39,279 bases of DNA from Fibrobacteria bacterium (GTDB taxonomy: Bacteria; Fibrobacterota; Fibrobacteria; UBA11236). This document shows positions 26,972 to 35,542 of this stretch, piece by piece (position 1 is the first letter of the stretch; every line of letters starts with the position of its first letter). The stretch covers positions 1-39,279 of the forward strand of contig JADGQO010000200.1 of NCBI GenBank assembly GCA_017881725.1, given 5' to 3'. The notes beneath the pieces were generated by a model. The model was given only the letters and a program-made list of their open reading frames with translations. It did no database searches and was not told where the DNA came from. The translations under genes were made by a program, and so were the position numbers.

Positions 26972-27978
26972 TACGAAATCGCAAAGGGCGCATAGGTAAA
27001 TCGACTGCAAAATCCGGTGATGGTGACCGGGCAATCCGGTCCATGCCAATCCTCGCTTTCACCCTCGCCGCTCCACTCGAGCTCCATCGCTTCCGTCTCG
27101 GCCGGATCGGGTTTCGCCGCCTTGGATGGACTCGGCGAGTGGGCGGGATCAGATTCGCCGAAGCCTTCGCCAAGGACTGCATTCACTTCATCATCGCCCG
27201 ATGCTTCATCGGCCGGAGGGGCGGCGAAGGTGATGACGCCGCGTTTTTCCAGATAGCGTAGAATGCGCTTACGCGCTCGCTCAACGACACGCTCGATATC
27301 ATCCTGAGTGGGCTTGGGCGCGGGATGGAAGAGGGGCGTGGTGGGAGTGGCGTCCATTGCCTCTGACTTCGGCGGCGCCAGATACACGCCGTCCAGGAAC
27401 AGGGTGTGGAAGTGCGGATTGAGGCGCAGGTCGGAGGACGCTCGCTGGATGACCGTGACCGAGCCGGTCTTGCTTTCGGGATGGTTACGGCCATACCAGG
27501 CGCTTACCGTGTCGGTGAATAGGCGCAGTACATGGCGGAGGTGATTGGGGTCGAAGGCCAGAGGGTAACGCAGGGGGTACGGCAAGGTCAAGACCCATTG
27601 CCGTATGGGGACGCGCTCGGGCAGGACATGGTCGACCAGGTTCGCCGCCCCCTCGTTCATGCGCCGCCCCATGCAGCTTGGGCAGAACCCACGGCCCTTG
27701 CAACTGAAGGCTACCAGATGGCGCTTGTGGCAAGCCTCGCAATGCATTTGCGCGAAGCCGTGCGAGAGGATGCCGCAGGTCAGGAATTGCTGTAACTCCT
27801 GGGTGACGTGCCTGGGCAGGCAGTTGCCGGTATCCGCGTCGGCCCACATTCGCTCGAAGCTGGGCAAGTGCCGGTGGAAGACCTGGTAGAGCACGGTCTT
27901 TTCGGGTTCGCGGCGGGCATAGGCGTGGCCGTGAAGGAAAGCTCGGTTTGCGTGTCCAGCAGCCAGGGTATGCGCCAT
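26965..27978 (-). pseudogene. IS91-family (HUH) transposase, internally deleted
   Basis: 337 residues. N-terminal zinc-finger region CGILSHGFAQMHCEACHKRHLVAFSCKGRGFCPSC is written in full only across positions 27670-27770; key Cys pairs are HCEAC and FCPSC. The HUH motif is in LNPHFHTLFLDG. RILRYLEKRGVITFAA follows. The reading then jumps to the family's C-terminal tail (ETEAMELEWSGEGES), skipping the segment with NDKQG-LCRYILRP present in copies 2 and 3, which should hold the catalytic Tyr region. The end runs through the element's terminal sequence into flanking DNA. Rolling-circle transposase, almost surely inactive. Confidence 0.8.
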
Positions 27979-28090
27979 GGGCCTTGGACGCAGCCATGGC
28001 CCTGGAGATGTTGCGCGGGGAGATGGAGGTCACATCTCGGATGTGACGGGAGTGCGGTCTGCTCACTCCGTGAAGGGGCTCTGGAATATT
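26990..28090 (-). mobile_element. IS91-family element, copy 1 (internally deleted)
   Basis: Contains the transposase reading below. Its 3' end at 26991 carries CATAGGTAAATCGA, shared with the other copies. The 5' boundary is not sharp; two hairpins at 28029-28071 mark the likely other end. About 190 nt of 3' non-coding sequence seen in copies 2 and 3 is missing. Confidence 0.7.
28029..28071. repeat. Two adjacent hairpins upstream of transposase copy 1
   Basis: GTCACATC-TCG-GATGTGAC (28029-28047) is perfect. Immediately after, GGAGTG and CACTCC form a second stem (about 28049-28070). They lie just 5' of the transposase start, where the terminus opposite the origin end is expected. Confidence 0.45.
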
Positions 28091-28154
28091 CAAAAAGTTT
28101 TTCTTCTATGGTATTTGCCACTCAACATTTCCTTTCAATAGACAACGGCTGATC

Positions 28155-28631
28155 TCAAGATCTGATCTCAAGAGAAGGATTTGGTGCATACTTTGTTCTG
28201 GATAAAAAAAGGCAGTAAAGAGTGAATCCAATGGCCATCACGCTTGCCCAAGTCAAATACTTTCCAACGCTTTGGGACCCAAGCGACAAAATAACGGTGT
28301 GCGCGATAGCGGGTGGATGGACTGCGCGAAAGATGCCCGTCAACATGGTGGACAGCCATGCCCCAACCAATACGCCAGGTAAAATGGGAAGTTGGAGCAT
28401 GGAAATAGCCGCCCCAACCCCCAAACAAATGGCGTGCGCCAATAGGATCGACCGCGGCTGCGAGCTTGGCGCCTTAGGCGTCAACACAAGCAGCGCGCAA
28501 GTCGCGCTAAAGGGCCCAACCATCGCCTTGATTCCCGAAACCTGAGCGGCACAAATCAGTAAACCCAAAGTCGCGCCACTAAGGACGAAATGATCGATTG
28601 TGCCGCTTGGAAGCGGGCCGGGCCAACGCAT
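28155..28631 (-). CDS. HPP family integral membrane protein
   Basis: 158 residues, about four membrane helices. The family motif HPPA is present (RAVHPPAIAH), with GPFSATCALL and APSSQPRSILLAH typical of HPP proteins, some of which move nitrite or act in envelope transport. Begins 3 nt after the AhpD-like stop, so it is the third gene of the TetR operon. The last residues overlap a TGATCTCAAGA tandem duplication (about 28152-28173). Confidence 0.82.
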   Translation of the reverse strand: MRWPGPLPSGTIDHFVLSGATLGLLICAAQVSGIKAMVGPFSATCALLVLTPKAPSSQPRSILLAHAICLGVGAAISMLQLPILPGVLVGAWLSTMLTGIFRAVHPPAIAHTVILSLGSQSVGKYLTWASVMAIGFTLYCLFLSRTKYAPNPSLEIRS

Positions 28632-28634
28632 TCC

Positions 28635-29174
28635 CTACCTCTCCACCGCTACAGCTGGAAAATCAAGCTCAGGTTTGGCAATGTGATTGAAGTAGTTCGA
28701 AAAAACATTCAAGGCTACGTGGGCGACCATTTCGCCAATTTCTTCATCAGACCAATTGTGCGACTTCAAATCAGCAAAGTCGCTGTCTGAAATGCGGCCT
28801 CGTTGCAATATCAGCGCATCGACAAAGCGCAAAGCTGAAGCGGTTTTCGGATCCTCAGAGTGACTTTTTTGGGTGGCAGCGAGTTCATCCGGTGAAATTC
28901 CGATTTTCCCGCCCCGAAAGGTATGGGCCGAAACGCAGTATTCACAGTCGTTCATCGATGCCGTTAATAGAGCGATCCGTTCCCGCATTTGCACATTCAG
29001 GACACCCTTGCCTAAGGCGCCCCTAAATGCAAGGTATCCGTCCAAAGCCGCGGGAGACTGAGCCATTGCTCCATATAAATTTGGAACTCGGCCCAACTGA
29101 GCCTTTGTAGAATCCAGAAGTTCTTTGCCTCGGCCAAGAGCAACCGACGGATCAAGCGATGCGATGCGAACCAT
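28635..29174 (-). CDS. Carboxymuconolactone decarboxylase/AhpD-like peroxidase-type protein
   Basis: 179 residues. The CMD/AhpD active site reads NDCEYCVSAHTFRG, with the redox Cys pair and downstream His. Such proteins reduce peroxides or alkylhydroperoxidase partners. ATG 29174 has AAGGAG about 11 nt upstream. It starts 4 nt after the TetR stop and is followed by the HPP gene. The TetR-AhpD pairing is common and usually responds to electrophilic or oxidative stress. Confidence 0.88.
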   Translation of the reverse strand: MVRIASLDPSVALGRGKELLDSTKAQLGRVPNLYGAMAQSPAALDGYLAFRGALGKGVLNVQMRERIALLTASMNDCEYCVSAHTFRGGKIGISPDELAATQKSHSEDPKTASALRFVDALILQRGRISDSDFADLKSHNWSDEEIGEMVAHVALNVFSNYFNHIAKPELDFPAVAVER

Positions 29175-29178
29175 AAAA

Positions 29179-29769
29179 TCATTTCTCCTTTGAGTGTTGG
29201 TTTTGAAGTAATACTGATGCGATTTTCTTTGCCGCTTTGGCGGATCCTGGTTTCCCCTCACGGACCGCGGATATGATTGCCCCGTCAATGAGCATTAAAA
29301 ATGCTTTTGACAACTCTTCGGACTTTTCAATCCCTGCATCCGACAACAGAGTCCGGATGGTTTTTTCAACTTTATGCTTATGATCGGCGGCGGCTTGATG
29401 CGCAACATGGTCGCCATTGGCCACTTCGATCATTGTATTGATGAAGGCGCAGCCTCGGAAATCCTTATTTGAAAACCGCTCTTCCATAGCATCAAAGATC
29501 GCCAGTGGTCGATCCTTAACCTTAGGCGCAAGCCTGTGTACGGTGGCCTCGAACCACGCCCGCCATTGTTCGTCCCTTTTATTCAAGAATTCCAAAACAA
29601 GCAAATCCTTGGATTTGAAATGTTTGTAGAACGTCATTTTGGCAACTTCGGACTTGGCAATGATGGTGTCGACTCCAACTGCACGTATGCCTTCTTGATA
29701 GAAGAGACGGCTTGCAACAGCCAAAATCCTTTCACGAGGGGACATCGATTCTGCTTGAGGTGCTTTCAT
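29179..29769 (-). CDS. TetR/AcrR family transcriptional regulator
   Basis: 196 residues. N-terminal helix-turn-helix: RERILAVASRLFYQEGIRAVGVDTIIAKSEVAKMTFYKHFKSKD (29603-29742 region; key pattern GVDTI...TFYKHF). The C-terminal domain is ligand-binding and all helical. The longer frame upstream has no homology, so start is ATG 29769. A 14-bp palindrome 13 nt before the start suggests autoregulation of this TetR-AhpD-HPP operon. Confidence 0.9.
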   Translation of the reverse strand: MKAPQAESMSPRERILAVASRLFYQEGIRAVGVDTIIAKSEVAKMTFYKHFKSKDLLVLEFLNKRDEQWRAWFEATVHRLAPKVKDRPLAIFDAMEERFSNKDFRGCAFINTMIEVANGDHVAHQAAADHKHKVEKTIRTLLSDAGIEKSEELSKAFLMLIDGAIISAVREGKPGSAKAAKKIASVLLQNQHSKEK

Positions 29770-29781
29770 GGAATCAAATAT

Positions 29782-29795
29782 ACAGACAGGTCTGT
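29782..29795. promoter_or_regulatory. Palindromic TetR operator
   Basis: ACAGAC-AG-GTCTGT, a perfect 6-bp-arm palindrome, with a partial repeat CTGTC just upstream. It is 13 nt before the TetR start codon. Confidence 0.65.
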
Positions 29796-29829
29796 CTACT
29801 GTCAAGGGGCTTTTTGAACTCCGGTTATT

Positions 29830-30375
29830 TTTGCCCGAATGGATTAAATAGGGCGTCTGTATGCAATGGTATCGCAATCCGCTTTTTGGGGGCGGTTGTG
29901 TCATTCCGTAATTCGGCTTCTCTTGTGTGGGGGCAATTGCATGCAACGTTGCGAGGGTGACGTGGGTTTTGGAGCAGGCTCGATTGGCGAGGACGAGAGC
30001 GCAGTGGGGTTTACCGCCCCCGAAGCGAACGCCCAAAGCCAGCCCCAAAGGACGGGTTGAGACAAACTACGTAGACCACAGCAGAAGACCTCAGAGAAAG
30101 TCAGTGCCGGCGAAACCCAGTCCGACGGGCAGGGCCTCCTCCCAAACCCATGTGGGCGGAGCCCCGGAGCGTAGGAGGAAACCCGTGCGGAGCACCCTGT
30201 GCTGTTTTATGCGCCGCAGCCCGGCAAGCGCGCAGCGCGCAATCCGAGTTGTCCCACACACAGGGATTTGACCGCGTCTTCTCTTTCCGCCCCACTCTTC
30301 CAGTAATTGAATTCGCAATGAATCATTTCAGGCATTGCGAAGTTCCGCACGCCGCCATGCGAAGTTGTGCCAGTA
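29830..30375. other. Gene-poor stretch before the DUF2306-like remnant
   Basis: GC-rich sequence with no supported gene. Readings on either strand are short, Arg- and Pro-rich and lack starts with ribosome sites. GCGCGC-A-GCGCGC near 30226 and AGCAC-CCT-GTGCT near 30191 are small palindromes. It may be decayed DNA. Confidence 0.4.
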
Positions 30376-30618
30376 TTAATTTGAAATTAATGAGGGAAGG
30401 GTTAAGTCCGTCCTAATCACCTTCGTTGGTCGTGGTCTGATAATCCATTCGGCCACCGCCAAATTGATGATCCATGCAGCGATCATTAGCAAGTCTCGAG
30501 TCAGCCCGCCCGGTGTGCCAAATAACAGCGTCCAGGGAAGAACTGTCAAGACTTGTGTTCCCGCCCCTTGGCCGATGGCATAGCCGCGAATCATCCACGC
30601 GCGATGATGGGAAATGGC
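30376..30618 (-). pseudogene. 3' remnant of a DUF2306-like membrane protein
   Basis: The minus strand reads SHHRAWMIRGYAIGQGAGTQ, then membrane segments (LPWTLLFGTPGGLTRDLL, MIAAWIINLAVAEWII) and a stop at 30376. HHRAWMIRGYA is the characteristic late motif of DUF2306 integral membrane proteins, where the upstream helices should precede it. The reading is cut exactly at the IS91 terminal sequence (30620), so the 5' part was lost to that element. No promoter or start of its own. Confidence 0.65.
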
Positions 30619-31240
30619 GCATAGGTAAATCGAACCCTGTTTTCCGTCGATAGCCCAGCGCCCAAGCCTCGACCTACCCCATCACAGTCCCTCAATTCCA
30701 GCCCAACCTCCCCATTTTCCAAGCCTTGCTCCCGTTTCCCACCCCCAAAATCGGCGCCCCATTCCCGCCAAGGCACACCTCACCCTTCCCCCGCAGGGTA
30801 TCAGCCCAATCAGTCCGGATATTCCGGCCAATCCGCGCTTTCACCCTCGCCGCTCCACTCGAGCTCCATCGCTTCAGTCTCGGCCGGCTCAGATTTCGCC
30901 CTCTCCGGCGGGCGCGATATGAGCGCACCCGGGGCCAAGCCGATGCTGCGCGTTTTATGATATGCGAGGAGTGAGCGACGAGCCATTATCCCATCGGACC
31001 AAGCGAGTGAGGCACTCGGCGCTTGAACTCGACGGTTACGGTTCCGTCCGCGAGCAGGTGCAGGCGCTCGTTGGATAGGGGTGGTCGCAAGATATAGCGA
31101 CACAACAGTTCCCGTCCCTGTTTATCATTGGATGCTACGCGACGGCCGAAGGCCGGAGTCATGGACGCCATGTTGTTCAGGAGGGTAACCTTGAAGCTAC
31201 TGGGGCTCGTTATGAGCCCGGGAGTGAACACATGTGCAGC
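30619..31240 (-). mobile_element. IS91-family element, copy 2 (3' part, decayed)
   Basis: From the terminal CATAGGTAAATCGAACCC (30620) through about 190 nt of shared non-coding DNA to a transposase C-terminus. The transposase is in two frames: RVASNDKQGRELLCRYILRP (about 31090-31150) and ETEAMELEWSGEGESADWP ending at 30810. A short insertion near 30950-31020 and a deletion disrupt it. The N-terminal half is absent. Confidence 0.75.
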
Positions 31241-31559
31241 GTGATGGAGGCCGACCAGAGCGGGATCAGAAAATGGACGCAGGCCCCCGAAAAAAAAACA
31301 AAAACTGGCGGCGAGCTATTCAGCAAGCCCTAATTAAAAATCAAACGTCGCTTTATGCTAAGCATAGCGCCGAAACCCCGAAGAATCGCATTTGCTTTCG
31401 AGACGACGTGCTATGTGGCCTTCAGGGACGACTTCTGCTCCCTGTAAATGACTCTGTGAGCGAAATGTGAGTTTAATCGCTGCCCGCGCTGGGCTAGTTT
31501 TACCTCGTCACCGCTGACTTCTATTGCCAAAAGAAAACAGCGAATCGTAAGGAGTTCTC
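31241..31559. other. Non-coding stretch between IS91 copy 2 and a small ORF
   Basis: No supported gene. A-rich run near 31290 and lower GC than its neighbours; ends with TAAGGAG before the ORF at 31560. Confidence 0.4.
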
Positions 31560-31691
31560 GTGAAATACGCATTCATACCCGCCCGATTTAAAAATGTTTT
31601 CGTTGGTCTTTGTTTCCTTGTATTGACGACAAGCGTCGAGACGAATTTTGTTCAACAAGGCGGCAAACTGGTGGGCTCGGGCGCTGATTGA
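31560..31691 (+). CDS. 43-residue signal-peptide ORF, likely 5' remnant of a surface protein
   Basis: GTG start with AAGGAG 7 nt upstream. The peptide has a basic start, a hydrophobic stretch (NVFVGLCFLVLTTS) and then NFVQQGGKLVGSGAD and a stop. QQGxKLVGxGA is the usual opening of the first repeat in Fibrobacterota FG-GAP/propeller proteins, so I read it as the truncated 5' end of one. It precedes the propeller protein at 31790 by about 100 nt. Confidence 0.5.
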   Translation: MKYAFIPARFKNVFVGLCFLVLTTSVETNFVQQGGKLVGSGAD

Positions 31692-31789
31692 GGAAGTCTA
31701 CTTTATTGCGGCGGGGATTTTTAGACCGCAGGGTTCTTCATTTAAGATTTGAGGGCTCTCATTTCATTTTCGCATCTTGGAGGTATTGC

Positions 31790-33625
31790 TTGAAACAATG
31801 GCTCACCCCTTTGGCCGTGGTCGGATTTCTTGCACAATTGGTCTGGGCACAGAATATCGTCAGCCCCATTTTGGTACTCAAAGATGGGGATGCCTCGGCC
31901 GCGGCATTTTCCGGCACGGATAAGGAAATAGTGGTCGATGGAGGCGCCCGCCTAAGCGTAGGCTGGATGGTGTTTCAGACGGAGGGTGTCGACAGATCTA
32001 AAATCGCGTCGGCAAAATTGGTGCTTTATGTGAAAGCACTGGCCAACCCAGGAACCTTGCAGGTCCGCGCGCTGACCGCGTCGATTACCGCGCCGGAGAA
32101 CAACGTGCCACTAGCGGCGATTCCAGCGGATTCCGCAGTGGCGGTGTCTCTGACTTTGGGCACTGGGAATATTGGAAGCGTTGTCCAGATCGATATCACC
32201 GCCCTGGCCAAAACAGGCTCTTTCCAGGGCGTGGCGCTGACATCCGAGGATGGACTGACAGCGTCATTCGACGCCAAGGAAGGGCAGTTGGCGCCCGTGA
32301 TTTATTTGACCCATAATGTGAACGCCGTTGCGGCGAGTTGGCTTTCGGGAACGGCTGCGCCCACGGGAAGCATCGGCAAGGACGGGGATTATTACCTGAA
32401 CACTGCGACGGGGGACGTAAGCTCACGATCTGCTGGCTCATGGACCGTCGCGACCAACCTCGTGGGCCCCGTCGGGTCCATGGGTCCTCCGGGTACCAAG
32501 GGAACGGATGGGGCCACTGGCGCAAAGGGCGCGGATGGAACGAACGGGACCAATGGCTTGAATGGAATTTCCATTTCCTGGCTTGGGAGTTTCCCGACCG
32601 CTCCACTGTCACCCACACTCAATCAGGCGTATCGAAACACAGTGGACAGCAATGCATACATTTGGAATGGCGCTTCCTGGTCGCCTTTGGTAACTAAAGC
32701 GGCGAGGGGAGATGCCGGTCCTCAGGGACCCGTCGGGCCTGAAGGCCCAGGCCGTATGCTCACTCTCCAGCAAATCGCGACGCTCCAATACCAGGAGTGG
32801 CCGACATATTCCACCGGCAGTCAACCCGTGAGCGTCGCCTTCGACGGGATGAACATTTGGGTGGCAAACTATGGTGAAAACTCGGTGACCAAACTCATCG
32901 CAAGTACGGGTGCTCTCGTCGGAACTTATGCGGTGGGGAAATATCCCGATGCCATCGCCTTCGACGGAGCGAATATTTGGGTAGCAAATTCTGGTGATAG
33001 CTCGGTGACCAAGCTGGTTGCAAGCACGGGCGCGCTCGTCGGAACCTATGCGGTGGGAAAAAATCCCAAAGCGATCGCTTTTGATGGGGTAAATATTTGG
33101 GTGGCAAATTGGATAGGGCAGTCGCTAACCAAGCTGCTCGCAAGTACCGGTACTGTCGTCGGCACATTTTTTATTATAGGAGACCTTCCCACAGGAATCG
33201 CATTTGATGGGACGAATATTTGGGTGTTGACCGCGAGCTCACTTAGAAAGGTGCTTCCAAGTACGGGCGCAATCGTCGGTAACTATTCTCTCGGCACCAC
33301 CAATACAGGAGTCGCTTGTGACGGAACAAACGTCTGGGTAGTGTCTGGAGGTATAGGTCTGGGTACGGTACGTAAGGTGGATGCAAGTACTGGCACTGTG
33401 GTTGGCACATATTCCTTCGTCCGTAACGTCTTTGGTATTGCCTTCGATGGAACCAACATTTGGGTTTCAAACCCAGGCGACGGCACGGTAAGTAAATTGC
33501 TGGCGGAAACAGGTGCCCAAATCGGTACTTATTTGGTGGGCCTTAATCCCCAAGGGATGGCTTTTGATGGAACGAGTATTTGGGTGGCAAACAAAGGTTC
33601 AAATTCAGTGACTCGTCTGAAATAA
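31790..33625 (+). CDS. Secreted DNRLRE-like, collagen-like and seven-bladed propeller protein
   Basis: 611 residues from TTG 31790 (GGAGG 6 nt upstream). Signal peptide ends LVWA-Q. Residues about 20-185 form a beta-sandwich resembling DNRLRE/CBM-like domains (AKLVLYVKAL). Residues about 225-335 hold two short collagen-like blocks (GPVGSMGPPGTKGTDG and GDAGPQGPVGPEGPG) around an YIWNGASWS module. The C-terminal half has seven repeats of the type IAFDGxNIWVANxGxxSVTKLxASTGxxVGTY, a closed seven-bladed YVTN/NHL-type propeller. Probably a surface adhesion or binding protein; no enzymatic residues seen. Confidence 0.82.
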   Translation: MKQWLTPLAVVGFLAQLVWAQNIVSPILVLKDGDASAAAFSGTDKEIVVDGGARLSVGWMVFQTEGVDRSKIASAKLVLYVKALANPGTLQVRALTASITAPENNVPLAAIPADSAVAVSLTLGTGNIGSVVQIDITALAKTGSFQGVALTSEDGLTASFDAKEGQLAPVIYLTHNVNAVAASWLSGTAAPTGSIGKDGDYYLNTATGDVSSRSAGSWTVATNLVGPVGSMGPPGTKGTDGATGAKGADGTNGTNGLNGISISWLGSFPTAPLSPTLNQAYRNTVDSNAYIWNGASWSPLVTKAARGDAGPQGPVGPEGPGRMLTLQQIATLQYQEWPTYSTGSQPVSVAFDGMNIWVANYGENSVTKLIASTGALVGTYAVGKYPDAIAFDGANIWVANSGDSSVTKLVASTGALVGTYAVGKNPKAIAFDGVNIWVANWIGQSLTKLLASTGTVVGTFFIIGDLPTGIAFDGTNIWVLTASSLRKVLPSTGAIVGNYSLGTTNTGVACDGTNVWVVSGGIGLGTVRKVDASTGTVVGTYSFVRNVFGIAFDGTNIWVSNPGDGTVSKLLAETGAQIGTYLVGLNPQGMAFDGTSIWVANKGSNSVTRLK

Positions 33626-33684
33626 CCATTTCCCAGGCCTCTACCCCTCCCATTGAGAGAGGATGAACATGAATCGTATTCTGG

Positions 33685-34305
33685 TTGCCTTGTTCCGACG
33701 CGCAAGGACGGAATGTTGAGGAACAAAGGATAATCGGGGGCGTCAAAACGTTCTTCCACCGTTTTCTCCTGGATGCGGCGGGAAGGACCCTGGCAGATTC
33801 CCTGTACGAACTTGTTTCCGGCACCTATATCGCAACTCAGGCTATTCTCTCTACCTACAATACCGACACGACGGTTGCGAATCAGGCTCATTGGCAGCTG
33901 AGTGGATCGGCATGGTTTTGCACGCAAACGTCCTACATGCGATATTTCTCGGGAATGCTCGCCTCCGTGACCACGCTTGAACGCGACGGGGTAGGGACCG
34001 GCATGACCGACTCTCTTGCTTACGGTTATGATGGCAATGGTAATCGGATTACAGAAGAAGAGTATGACGCCTCCAGGACACTGCGGCTTAAGGTTGTTTA
34101 CAGTTGGGGTGACCGGCAGCCAACCGTCCTTTACATGGGAGAAAAGGCCAAGTATAAGGGACGCTATGCCTTGAAAACAAGGTTCAACGAGTGGACTGCG
34201 AGCTCGAGCTCCCAAGACAACTCCGCGATTCGATTCTTTGATTTAACAGGAAAGGTTCGAGGTCAATTTCGTGCCAATCCGCATCATCCGACCCGAACCC
34301 CGTAG
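33685..34305 (+). pseudogene. 3' remnant of a secreted Fibrobacter-type protein
   Basis: About 206 residues without signal peptide or ribosome site (first codon TTG). Content: DAAGRTLADSLYELVSGTYI, LAYGYDGNGNRITEEEYD (YD-repeat-like), and a terminal FFDLTGKVRGQF like the sorting-domain strand seen in the GH11 and GH20 proteins. The start is cryptic and the 3' end is 55 nt from IS91 copy 3. I do not recognise the family. Confidence 0.5.
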
Positions 34306-34360
34306 TTGTAACGTCCGGCGATAAGGCGTCTCTGAGTCTGTGAACGCCATCACCGCTGTG

Positions 34361-35262
34361 CATAGGTAAATCGAACCCCATTTTCCGTCCATAGCCAAGG
34401 GGGCCCCACCCTCGACCTACCCCATCCCAGCCCCTCCATTCCTGCCCCATTCCCCCCTTTTCCAAACCTTTTCCCCATTTCCCACCCCCAAAATCGACAC
34501 ATCATTCACGCCAGGGCACACTTCACCCTTCCCCCTCAGGGTATGGACCCCATCAGTCCGGATACTCCGGCCAATCCGCGCTTTCACCTTCGCCGCTCCA
34601 CTCGAGCTCCAGCGGTTCAGTCGTGGCCGGCTCCGGTTTCGCCCTCTCCGGCGGACCCGTCGCCTGGGTCGGCAAATGCAGCGCCTTGAGAAGCGCCTGT
34701 ATCGTCTCCTCCTTTTTCACCAGCGCAATCAGACGAAGCCGGCCGCCACAATCCGGGCACACCACCTCCTCGCCAAAGGTCCGCCTCAACAACTCATACC
34801 ATGGGATGTAACGGCGACCGCCTGATTTCGGCTTGCCCGCAACGCCGGCTGGACCGGGAACCGGCTTTGCAGGCAAGCCACCCTCCTCGGCATTTTCCAG
34901 CAGCGGACTTTCCGTCGCCGCAGCCTCGGTTTTCGGAATGATCAACCTGCGCCACGGGCTATTCGAAGCCAGCACGCCCGAATAAACCGTCACATGCCGC
35001 TTAGGTGGAGGCACCAGGGCCGCCATGCGCGAGATGAGCGCAGATGGGGCCAAGCCGATACTGCGCGTCCCATCGGACCAGGGACGCTTGAACTCGACAG
35101 TGACGCTCCCGTCCGCCAGCAGGTGCAGCCGCTCATTGGCCAGCGAGGGGCGCAAGATGTACCGGCACAGCATGTCCTTCCCCTGCTTATCGTTCGGTGC
35201 GACACGGCGGGCGGCGTGCAGGTTGAACGCGCCGAGTTGGGCGCAGAGGGTGAGATAGGCCC
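34361..35262 (-). mobile_element. IS91-family element, copy 3 (3' two-thirds)
   Basis: Terminal CATAGGTAAATCGAACCC (34361), the shared 190-nt 3' non-coding region, then the longest C-terminal transposase segment in the window. The 5' end is cut at about 35262, where copy 4 joins directly. Confidence 0.75.
34553..35262 (-). pseudogene. IS91 transposase C-terminal part (copy 3)
   Basis: About 236 residues: LGAFNLHAARRVAPNDKQG, LCRYILRPSLANERLHLLADGSVTVEFKRPWSDGT, PPPKRHVTVYSGVLASNSPWR, and a C-terminal zinc-type CPDCGGRLRLIALV. It ends in LELEWSGEGESADWPEYPD. It supplies the segment missing from copy 1, so the two together outline the full protein. No HUH motif here. Confidence 0.78.
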
Positions 35263-35530
35263 CATCAGTCCGGATACTCCGGCCAGTCCGTGATTTCACC
35301 CTCGCCGCTGAACTCGATTTCCACCTTCTTTACCAGCGCAATCAGCCAGGTTTTAGAAACGCTCCAGTGGAGCGTTTCCGGACCGCCACAGTACGGACAC
35401 CTAACCTCCTCGCCAAAGGTCCGCCGCAAGAGCGCGACCCTGTCGCCCATGCCAGGGGATGTACTTGCTGAGGCCCGCCTTGGATTTCTTTTCCGCTCTT
35501 CCCGCATCGCCGGGAGCCGGCTTGGACGGC
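35263..35530 (-). mobile_element. IS91-family element, copy 4 (short 3' fragment)
   Basis: Minus-strand reading with RRTFGEEVRCPYCGGPETLHW, LIALVKK and FSGEGEITDWPEYPD: the C-terminal zinc motif and tail only, with a deletion between. It abuts copy 3 at CCCCATCAGTCCGGATACTC and ends a few nt before the lipoprotein gene's 3' end. Confidence 0.7.
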
Positions 35531-35542
35531 ATGGAAATTACA

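Noticed and set aside
30091..30318. 75-residue minus-strand gene
   Set aside because: Arg-rich, no ribosome site and no recognised motif; reads as noncoding GC-rich DNA.
32820..33620. CRISPR-like or satellite DNA
   Set aside because: The periodic sequence is a translated propeller repeat in one open frame, with third-position variation.
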